Positions 1-10,237 of a DNA stretch of 38,690 bases are shown one piece after another. Position 1 is the stretch's first letter, and each line of letters starts with the position of its first letter. The translations under genes were made by a program, and so were the position numbers. The notes below the pieces were generated by a model. That model did not search any database, was not told the DNA's origin, and saw only the letters and a program-made list of their open reading frames with translations. The stretch is from an uncultured Mycoplasmatota bacterium. Its GTDB lineage: Bacteria; Bacillota_I; Bacilli_A; Mycoplasmatales; Mycoplasmoidaceae. Location of the stretch: NCBI GenBank assembly GCA_949527715.1, contig CATEWF010000003.1:1-38690 (forward strand), given 5' to 3'.

Positions 1-41
1 AAAATATTAATATATATTAATAATCTTTATAATTAAAAAGT

Positions 42-3000
42 ATGTGAAACTTGTTGAAGAACGTCTTTCGTTCTCTAGCTAAGAACAAAATTGCTATTAT
101 TGGTTTAACATTTCTTATATTTTTGTCTGTTGGAATGTTTACCGTACTCCAAAGTACTACAACAAATATCAATAATACATATGATAAAGTTTCCACTCAA
201 GGAAACCAACATGATTTTACTGTGTCAGAAAAATATGATATTGGTAATATCAAGTTTTCTCCAGGTAGCAAAATAGAAGGAGAAGGTGTTGGATATTCTA
301 AAGAGGGAGATGAAGTTTATTGACCAAATCAACAAGAATTATCTACATCCATATACCTTAAAACATATTATTTAAAACTCGATGCTTCATTAGATGGAGA
401 TAGCGCTATAGATAAGTTTTATAAACAATATCATAATAATCCTGATTATCAGGAATATTTTTATAGAACAATTAAAGTTACAAATTCCAATAAACTAACA
501 TACATGGAAAACGCCCAACCAGGTAATAAATCTACATTTTCATCTGCTGATATCCATCAACAATTATCTGATGCTAAGCATTCTGGTGCCGATAGCGATA
601 TTGCAAAAATCAATGCTGCTCTTTCAGAATGATCTACTGATTTAAATAATTATTTATCAGAATACAATAGCCCTCTTAATGATTATTTATCTAATGATTT
701 AAAAAATCAAGTTTATTTTAGAAATTTCAGATCATTGAAAATAAACAATTCAACTGATACCGTTTATTATGATATGGTTGAGTCGTGCCCTGAAGATGAT
801 TTACATCCTTATGATTCAATTGTTGACCGTGAAATCATATTTAATACAAATCAATTTAACAATATTGGATGAAACAACTTTTCTGTCAATGATTGAAAAC
901 CTTCTGCAATGATTTCATCAAATGATGAAGTTAAAAAAGTTTTATCTCACGAATGTCCTACATGAGATATTTTAAAAATTGATGAAGTTGAACAACTATA
1001 TGTAAGAAAGTTCTTTGATATCTTAAATAAAGGAAAACTTAATAACAGTGATCCTTCAAAGGATTTTAAATCAAGAGTTTCTAAAATTGATGAATCATTA
1101 AAAAAATCTGAAGAACAATTCCCAATAGATGATGATTTTAAAAAACAATATGAAGATTTCAATAGTTTTTTCAAACTAACTGATGTTAATGATAAAAAAT
1201 ATGAATATGTGCTTTCATATGACAAAGTAGAAGCAGGGCAAACAATTCCTTTTACTTGAATGATTGAAAATTGAACTTCAAACTTTGCTATTTTTGCTCC
1301 ACAATATTTAGAAAAACACCAATATAAACCATTGGACATATCTAAACTTTTGCAAAAAGATGAAGATTATCAAAAATGGATACAAGATCACAGTGACATA
1401 CTTACAGAAAGAACAAGATTTATTTCGTGAATGAATTCTTTGTCAGAGGAACAAATTGAACAAAAAATTAGTTTATGACAAGAAACTTATAAACAAAACG
1501 TGATTAAAGTTGGTGGTGGTACACCTTTCTTTATTTTAGCTGCTGGTATAACTGGAGATTATGTTTATCCAGTTGTTTCCATTGAAAAGCCTATTCCTAA
1601 CCCAGACAAGGAATGTATTTGTTTTGGAAATAATTGCGCTTATGAAAGAGTGCAAATTGCCTTCCAAGGAAATCAAACAGAAAAATATGTGGTAGGAAAA
1701 TTCTACAACAAAAAAAATTCTGAAAAAATTCTTGCTCAAATAAATGAAAAATGTAACGATATAATGAATTGACCAGAAAACGTGCAAGCTGCATATATGG
1801 CAAATGACTTATCTTGCACATTAAATGCTTCTGCATTTAGAATTTCATATATCCCTCAACTTGTTGAAAAAGTAAATTTGATTTCTTACTTGTTAACTCT
1901 TTTCATATTAGTTGTAGGATTAATCATTTCCGGAATCATAGTTAGAAGATATGTGTCAAGCAATAGATCTACTATTGGTATCATGCAGGCTAATGGTATT
2001 AAAAAATGAAGTATTGCAATTTCGTTAACACCATTTGCTTTTATCCCTTCATTGCTTGGTGGAATAGCAGGTTATTTGCTAGGCACATTCTTACAATCAG
2101 CGGCTATAGGATTGTTTTCTTCGTATTGGACATTACCAACAAACTTACTTGCTTTTTCATGACCAGCATTACTACTATCTGTTTGCCTACCATTTTTAGT
2201 TTTTGTTTTAGTATCTGTATTTTCTACATATATCGTGTTGCGAGAGAAGACAACAGATTTAATGAAATCTGGAAGTGAATTTAAATCCAACTGATTATCA
2301 AGAGTTATTAAAAAACCATTTAAAAAATTTACAGTTTTAACTAAATTTAGAATATCTATTGCATTTAACTCATTATGAAAATTAACAATTTTATCGATAA
2401 TGAGTTCCCTTGCAATGTCAAGTTTAGTGTTCGGTATGACAATGAACGGTAAGTTTGATACGGCAATTACTAAAACATCTGATACTAGAGATTATTCATA
2501 CGCTATTGATTTATACTCTCCAACAACTCAAGGTGGTCAATACATTCCGATTTCTGCAGATGGATTTGGTCAAACTGGTTTTCAAAAATCCGCACACAAT
2601 GTTGGACATAATTTTTTACCTTCATTATTTTCAAGCAAAAAAGAAAATTGAACTTGGGACAATAGCTGAAATGGTATTTCTTCATCTGAAGAACAAACAA
2701 AGTTATTTTACAAACAATATTATGATGTTTCTTTTGAACTAATTAATCTAGCTCATATACAAAGCAATGATTGGATGTATAAATCTTTGTCTTTTGATGA
2801 TTCTATAAACTCTGTATCTCATCAAAATATGTTTATCCCGTTTTTGAGTGATTCTATAGGTCAAAAAACAGATTTACAATATTTAAAAAATAGAGTATCT
2901 TCCGAAATGACAATGAACTACTTAATCGGTATTTCATCATTTGGTTTAACTTCCAATCCTTGGGACATCGCTTCTTCTTTAATGCCAGAAAACTCAAGAA

Positions 3001-4673
3001 ATATTTGCAACCAAAAATATCAGAAAATTATAAACGAAATAGGATACAACATTTATCATTCGGAAGATACAATTAATTGAAATACACAAGAAAATAAGAG
3101 TTTTTTTACTCAAATTTCTGATGAAAGTTATGAAATAAATCAATCTAATGTCGTAGATTTTACCGGACTTGGTTTAAATCATGATTTTGTATCATTAATG
3201 GTTAGAGCTTATTCGGAAAAAGACTCAAACGGTTTGTTATTAATACCTTCATCAGGTGAAGATTTTGCAATAACTTATAACTCTATTCCGTTATCCGAAT
3301 TAGAAGAAACATATACATACTTAACTGTTGATGGAGTTAGAAATTCAGGTAATTCTTCATTGCCTAAAAATCAAAAAATAATTGGTATTGATAACAATAC
3401 TTCTTGTATTAAGTTGATTAATGATAATGGTACAAATTATATAAATTCTTTAAAGTATGAAGGCACACCAGGAATTAATACAATTTTCCCAATGGTTGTA
3501 AATGAATTAGTGGCAAAAAAATATAATGTCCATTCTGGTTCATACATGACTTTTAATGTTTTAAATAAAGCTGATAGATATATCCAACAAATACAAGGCA
3601 ACTCTAAACAAAACGAAGTAACATTCAAAATTGTTGGTGTAATGAAATCTCGTGAAAACGAGGAATATTACATTGATCAGCAAGTAGCTAATTACATATT
3701 AGGTTTAAAATCTACTCTTGCAAATGTTGATGATTTAGATGAAAGTTATATAAACTATAATGATGCCATTCGCTCTACAATGACAATTGATGATGGTTCA
3801 AGATCAAAAGCCTCATTAAATGACATAAGAGCTTTGAAAACAAATACCGGAGACGACTATAACATTGTCCCTTATGGTTTTAATGGATATTTCACAAAAG
3901 ACCCAAATGGAAGTAAAGCACTAACTCAAGGATATTCTTTCTATTGTCCATATGGTTTATATTTACCATCTTCTGATTTAAAATCTAACAGTTCATCTGA
4001 TGTACTAAAATATGGTGCTAATTTTGAATTAGCCAATAAAATAACAGGTCTAGAAAATACTGAATTAGGAAAAAAAATTACTAACGCATACAATTTGTGA
4101 GACCAAAACAGAACAAATGAAGGATTTGCAGAATGAAAACAATTTATAGACCTAAACATTGATGATTTCATTGATGCAGTTAGTCGTATTTGAGGCAATA
4201 CTACTTATATTTCGTTGGTTACAAATGCGGTTGATAAAAATTCAAATGATATGGTTTATAAAACAATGTCTAATACTATTTCTAATATAGAAATAGTGGT
4301 ATTGGTAATTATTGCATTCATGGTTTTCTTTATTGTTTTATTAATGTCATCAATCATTATTGCTGATTCAAAAAAACTAGCAGCAATACTAAGCTCATTA
4401 GGATATACAGATATGGAAAATGCTTTATCTTTTATGTCCATATATATACCAGTAATCATTTTGGGTTTATTGATTGCTATACCTTTAACAATGGGGTTCA
4501 CCGCAATGTTCCAACTGGCAATAATGAAAGGTATTGGATTATTAGTGGATGCAACCACTAAATGATATTTCTATTTAATAGGGGCTGGAGTAGTTGTATT
4601 TGAGTTGGTATGCTCAATAGTATCAAGTTGGATTTCGCTGAGACGAGGTTCATTAACACAAATGATTAAATAA
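42..4673 (+). CDS. Very large (1543 aa) FtsX/MacB-type ABC transporter permease
   Basis: ATG TGA(Trp) AAC TTG at 42 is in frame with ORFs at 51, 1500, 1782, 2400, 2775, 3198 and 4215 (4632 nt = 1544 codons). N-terminal TM segment, large polar ectodomains, internal TM block (LISYLLTLFILVVGLIISGIIVRRYV...IGIMQANGIKKWSIAISLTPFAFIPSLLGGIAGYLLG) and C-terminal TM block (IIADSKKLAAILSSLGYTDMENALSFMSIYIPVIILGLLIAIPLTMGF), as in FtsX permeases. Followed directly by its ATPase. Confidence 0.88.
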
Positions 4674-4682
4674 GGAGACAAC

Positions 4683-6029
4683 ATGAAAAAAAATAATGCA
4701 AATAAAAAAATTAATTTATATAAAAGTAAAAATGACCACTATTCAAAGTGCATTAATTTAATTGATAAAAAAATTGCTGTAGCTAAATCAATTATTGAAA
4801 AATCATCTGGTGTAAACAAAAGAACATACAAGCAAAAACGTAAGAATCTTAAAATTTTAAATAGGTTGTTAATTACTAAAAATAAATTAGAAGGAAAAAA
4901 AACTAAATACAACTACTTGTATGAGTGATCAAAGTCTCTAGTAAAACACAAAGTAAGTAAACCAAACGATTTAGTTTATCATGACTATATTGAATATATT
5001 GAATCAAATCAAAAGCATTCACAAATACCATATAACTTCCATAAAATTTTTTATTTAAATAGGTGAACAAAAAAACTTAATAAAGTTCTATTAAAAGTCT
5101 CATATTTAAAGTTTATTTTAGAAACAAAAAAACTTAATAAAGCAAAGAAATTATATTTTACTAAAAGAATAGAGTTTCTTGAAGATAATGCACTATCATT
5201 TGAAAGCTATATCAATGATACTAAATTAAATTTTTATTCAAAATTTCATTCAAAACAAGTCTCAAGATTAGAAAAACTTCCTAAATCTCACGGTGCTAAA
5301 AAGATTAAATCAAAATATGTAATTGATTTAAAAAATGCAGTCAAATATTATAACAACGGAATATTAGCTACAAAAGTATTAAAGGGTGTCAATTTACAAA
5401 TTCCATATGGTGAATTTGTTGTTATTCTTGGTCCGTCTGGTTCTGGTAAAACTACGTTATTAAATGTAATTTCTGGAATGGATACTGCAACTTATGGTAC
5501 TACTGTGGTATGCAACAATAATCTTATTAATTTAAAGAGTCCAGAATTAACTGATTTTAGAAGAAAAAACATTGGATATGTATTTCAGCAATATGGTTTA
5601 CTTCCTAATTTAACTATTAGAGAAAATGTAGAAGTTGGATCTAACCTTCAAACAAACAAAGATAAAAGAATTAATATAGACGAATTACTAAAAAATATTG
5701 GTATATATGAGCATAGAAACAAATTCCCTCATGAACTTTCTGGTGGTCAACAACAACGTGTTTCAATTGCTCGTAGTGTGGCAAAAAACCCAGATATTAT
5801 TTTTGGTGATGAACCAACAGGTGCAATTGACGAAGAAATGTCAAAACAAATAATGCAATTGTTTTTAGATGTTAATAAGAAATATAAAACCACAATTATT
5901 ATTGTTACACACAATCCAATATTTGCTGATTTAGCAACAATGGTCATAAAAGTGAAAGACGGAAATATTGCTGAAATTGTAAAAAATAAAAAACCTAAAA
6001 GAGTCGATCAATTAAATTGAACTAAATAA
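4683..6029 (+). CDS. ABC transporter ATP-binding protein with long basic N-terminal extension
   Basis: Walker A GPSGSGKTT, Q-loop YVFQQYGLLPNLT, signature LSGGQQQRVSIARSVA, Walker B DIIFGDEPTGAID. In frame from ATG 4683 through TGA=Trp codons (1347 nt). Strong SD aaggagacaacATG. Confidence 0.92.
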
Positions 6030-6030
6030 A

Positions 6031-7131
6031 ATGAAAAAAGCTTTAATCATTACCGTAAGTCCAAACCATACATATGGTGGAACTGAAATATATGCAGGAA
6101 AACTTGTTAATATTCTTAAATCAGAAGGTTGAGATATAACAGAATTTTCATATGATATTAGAAATGAGAAAAGCAAAATTAAATCTTCTCATAAAATAAT
6201 TTATCCAAAAAATAAATACATGCATAAGTCTTTGTTTTTAACATGGATAAATTTTATAAAAATAAAACATGAATTAAATAAATTTAAAAAAAATAATAAA
6301 TTTGACTTAATTATTAATGACACAATTCAAGGTTTTTGATGGGAATATGTTCCCGATAATGAAATTTTAATTCAGCACAATGACATTGATTTTTATAATT
6401 TTAAATTCGTTTGTCAAAACAAATTTATTGCTTGGTTAATAAGTTTTTTAGTAAAAATTTTTAGTGGTTATAAAGATCAGATTAAAACGCATAAAAGGAT
6501 TGTTTTTTATGACGAAACAAATAAAGAATATGCATCAAAATTTTATAAAAAAGATTTTCATGAATCTTGATGTATTAATCTTTCAAGATTTACAAAAGAT
6601 CAAATACAAAAAGTAAAATATGCAACTAGAAACAAAATAGTTTATGTTGGCAGACTGGATAAGTGCCAAAAAAATATTAATTTCCTTATTAAACTTTCTA
6701 AATATTTAGATCATCAAATTTGTGTTTATGGAAAGGGAAACTTAGAGAGAAAAATTAGAAAACAGAAAAACATGAAATATTGTGGGGTAGTAGATAATAA
6801 GGAAGTGCAAAACATTTTCTCTCAATATCTTTCATCAATATTGGTTTCTAACTTTGAGGGTGCTTCATTTAGTTCGATTGAATCACTTTCCTCTTCAACT
6901 CAATGTATTTTGAGAGACACTTTTTTGTGTGCCAAAACATTAACAGAGAATAATACAGGGTTGCTGCTTGACAAAAATATTTCTCCAAAAAAATGCGCAA
7001 AAAAGATCAATTCTTATTTATCAAATTGTAACATAAAAGAGCAATGTAATAAAGCTAAAAAATTAGCTATTAAATACTATACAGATGATCAATTTGAAAA
7101 AAAATGAAGACAATTAATTAGACAATTCTAA
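6031..7131 (+). CDS. Glycosyltransferase, GT4-like (GT-B fold)
   Basis: MKKALIITVSPNHTYGGTEIYAGKLVNILKSEGW N-terminus typical of GT4; C-terminal half has RNKIVYVGRLDKCQKNINFLIKL and NVEGAS-like 'SNFEGASFSSIESLSS'. 367 codons in code 4. Confidence 0.8.
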
Positions 7132-8133
7132 TTGTTTAATTCTTTTAAATTGTTTTCTATATGTAATTCTGAAAAATAAAGACAACATTCTTTTTCAGAC
7201 AGAATTATTAATTTTTAAATTGACTAAATTTAAATCCTCTATACCATATTTCTTTACTATTAAATATAAAAATTCCATTTTAGTTTTTGCATATATCATT
7301 TTTGATTCCTTTCCTTCTGGAATATTAAAAAACAATATAAATCCCATGGGCGCATATAACGAAGAAGCAACAATTTCTCTGTTTTTCTTATTCTCTAATA
7401 ATTTATTTTGCTTAAATACATTTAATAAATAATTAATTTGAGCTAATATGTCGTTTACTTGCTCAAAATTATTTCCTTCAAGTTTAGAAGCAGAATTCTT
7501 TCTTCTAAAATAGAAATAAATTATTTTGTGAATAGTCAAAAATCTTTTTGCTTTAAAAAAGATAAATGGCATTAAACCTAAATCTTCAAATTTTTTTGCT
7601 CCTCTTTCATTAAAAGAAACTTTTAATGAATTTCAAAAAAATCTATTAATGAAGCAACCCCAGCAAAGCAAAATATTCTTTTTAATATATTCGAAATTTG
7701 TTGTGTGTTTTCTAAAAGAAGATGTCGGGAAAAACTTAATTTTAAAAGCTGGAAACTTTTCAAAAACTGTTCTTGCCTTACCAACTACTAAATCGTAATC
7801 TTTACCTTTTGTATATTTTAAAAGATATTGACATGCTTTCTTATTCATCCAATCATCCGAATCAAGAAAAAAGAAATATTCACCATGAGATACACTAATT
7901 AAAAAATTCCTATTGAATGCGATTCCTTTGTTTGTTGAGTTCTTATATATTGATATTCTTTTGTCTTTTTTTTGAAATCTTTTCATTATTTTAAAAGTAT
8001 TATCTGAACTATTGTCATCAACACATATGATTTCAATATTTTTATAAGTTTGTGAAATAACACTCTTTAAGCATCTTTCAATATACTTACCAGAGTTATA
8101 TGCACAAATTAATATCGAAACTTTTGGAATCAT
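7114..8133 (-). CDS. Family 2 (GT-A) glycosyltransferase
   Basis: MIPKVSILICAYNSGKYIERCLKSVISQTYKNIEIICVDDNSSDNT and FFLDSDDW. ORFs 7633-8145 and 7195-7572 joined through TGA=Trp, extending to TAA at 7114-7116. Confidence 0.88.
7116..7141. terminator. Candidate bidirectional terminator / hairpin in convergent overlap
   Basis: AATTAGACAATT-CT-AATTGTTTAATT: 12-nt inverted arms, one mismatch pair, followed by T-rich tract. Confidence 0.45.
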
Positions 8134-8134
8134 A

Positions 8135-8995
8135 TTATTTATCAAGAAATAATAATTCTTTTCAAAGAATATTACTATATTTTATATCAATAGTCAGAAT
8201 ATGATGACCATTATTTAACAATAATACTTTATTCAAATCAGATTGCTTTGGAATAATTTTTTCTAATATTTTTTTGTTTTTAGAATAATAAAATTCCTTC
8301 TTTGTGTCTATTAATAAAATAGATGGCCTTAAATTTTTATTAAAGTGATTAATTAATGCTCTTCTTGCTTTTACCATAGAAAATCATGCAGCAAGGTTCA
8401 CTTTTGTATCTTGCATTTTGGTACTAGAATACATTTTTCAAACTCGAATAAATATTTGATTGTCAGTTAATTGGTTAATCCCTTTTGGAATTGAATAAGT
8501 ATTAATGTTTGTTAGTAAAGTAATAATATATTTTAATGCTAATCTTAGAGTATTATCTGCATTAACTTCATCTTGAGATTTTTTAGGATTTTTTAATTTC
8601 AATGGTGGATTAATTGCAATTACTTTATTTACAATATTAGGACATTTTTTTACCAATAATATTCCTAAGTTTGCACCAAAAGATTCGCCTACTATGTAAA
8701 ATTTTTCTAAATTTTTATTATCTTTTTTTATTTTAAGAATAATACTTTGTATTATTTTGATAAATCATTTTACATTTTTTCTAGCTCTAATATAACATTC
8801 ACCATGTCCTGGTAAATCAAATATATAGTAACATGAATTTTTAAATTCAGGAATACTAAAAAATTTACATATATCTTTTGTTCCGTTTGATATATTTAAA
8901 TGGATAAAAATGTTGTTTGCCTTTTTAATATCTCCACAAACAAGACCAGGAATTTCTCCTTGTTTGATTAAAATATTATATTTATTAAAAATCAT
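8135..8995 (-). CDS. Alpha/beta hydrolase (lipase/esterase-like)
   Basis: FDLPGHGE, nucleophile elbow GESFG, late H (NNGHHI). Three ORF pieces join in one frame (861 nt). Confidence 0.75.
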
Positions 8996-8996
8996 A

Positions 8997-10167
8997 TTAT
9001 CTTTTTATTTTAGAAGTTTTAGAAGGTCTACTATACTTTCTTACTTGGATTATTGTTAATCATATAAATGACCCAATTCCAACTAATGAAGGTAGGTATG
9101 AAGTAAAGAATCTATTAATTAAAATCGAATTGTTAACAACATTAGTTAAATCGCTGATATTTTTTGGTAGTTTTCCGCAAACATTTAATGTAGTTTTTAA
9201 AGTTCATTCTAATGAAACTTGTGATCCAGGTAGCGGAATCATTTTATTTGCTGTAACGGCAACATTGGCACAATTAAAAATACTAATAAAACTTAATTTT
9301 TCTCCAACTGGTACAATTCACTGAATACAAGCAAACATAAAAGAATATGTAATAAACTCTACAACTAATTGAATAAGAAAGACCAGTGTAGTACACTTCC
9401 AATCTTTTAATAATTCAATAGCTTCTCTAGATACTTGTTTTTGATTTAAATATCTTTCTTTCACTTGTTCATTTGTGTGATATTTTAAATGAAAAAATTT
9501 CTTAATCTTGTTAAAGATTAACGATAACAAATAAGAAAGATTTTTTGAAAAACTAATTGCACAAAAAAATACAATACTTAATGTATCAATACATAGTCCA
9601 ATTACCATTAATCAAAAAACTGAAATTGCTTCAGTTCCAGCTGCAATAAAAGCGTGATATGACATACAAACAACTATAAATGAAGGAATTGTAATTATGA
9701 CTTGTGCGGCTTGACAAATCATTCCATTTGAGCACACTAGTACAAAAGATTTAGAATTTGAAACACCATGAGATTTTATTCAAAATAATGAATAAGGATC
9801 TGCAACTAAATTTGCAGGTGTTATTGTTCATAAAAAAACCATGGTGAAATCATATAAAACGTTTTGTAAAAAACTAGATTTAAAACCCATTTTTTTTAAT
9901 CTTACAAGGATAGTTAGTGAATTTAATAAAGGTCTTAAAAACGTAAAAAGTATTAAAAAAGTTAATAAAAATGGTTTTATATTAGCATTGTGTGTAATAT
10001 CATTTCACAAACTAGTTCAATCAATTTTCAAAACACACAGTATGGTCAAAGCAAAAAAACCAAAACTCAATAAAAAACCAATAACAAGAATAAAAATTCT
10101 TTTCCTATTAAGAAATGATTCAGATTCTTGAATTTCTGTGAATTCTTTCTTATTGTTTTGCTCCATC
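8997..10167 (-). pseudogene. Polytopic membrane protein, UPF0104/LPG_synthase_TM (flippase-like) family; reading frame of the body does not connect to the nearest upstream ATG
   Basis: Body frame (incl. ORF 9318-9608) encodes many TM helices plus IPLPGSQVSLEWTL, resembling the PxPGGxGxxE motif of UPF0104. ATG at 10165-10167 is +1 relative to the body frame; first ATG in the body frame is at 9890. Whether truly disrupted is undetermined. Confidence 0.55.
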
Positions 10168-10190
10168 CTATTTTTTAATATTTTATTTTT

Positions 10191-10220
10191 CTTATTATAC
10201 TTATAATAAGTAATTACTTA
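10191..10220. promoter_or_regulatory. Overlapping palindromes and divergent -10 elements between secA and the membrane-protein operon
   Basis: CTTATTATA-CT-TATAATAAG (10191-10210) gives TATAAT on both strands; it overlaps a perfect 14-bp palindrome TAAGTAATTACTTA (10207-10220). Confidence 0.5.
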
Positions 10221-10237
10221 ATATATTAAAAACCCTT

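Noticed and set aside
947-1339. 130-aa minus-strand ORF
   Set aside because: Antisense to the ABC permease reading frame, no recognisable motif; code-4 sense frame is continuous through it.
2006-2278. 90-aa plus-strand ORF
   Set aside because: Out of frame with the permease; the permease frame continues through TGA=Trp with TM-like sequence across this region.
323-4700. Apparent pseudogene with many stops (and likewise other fragmented ORFs)
   Set aside because: The 'stops' are TGA, read as Trp; frames and conserved motifs are continuous under code 4.
7165-7205. CTGAAAAA...TTTTTCAG inverted repeat as a second terminator
   Set aside because: Sits inside the C-terminal coding part of the GT2 gene once TGA is read as Trp; weak AT-rich stem.
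9841-10131. 96-aa plus-strand ORF (MVKSYKTFCKKLDL...)
   Set aside because: Antisense to the TM-rich body frame of the UPF0104-like gene; composition consistent with reverse complement of membrane-protein coding.
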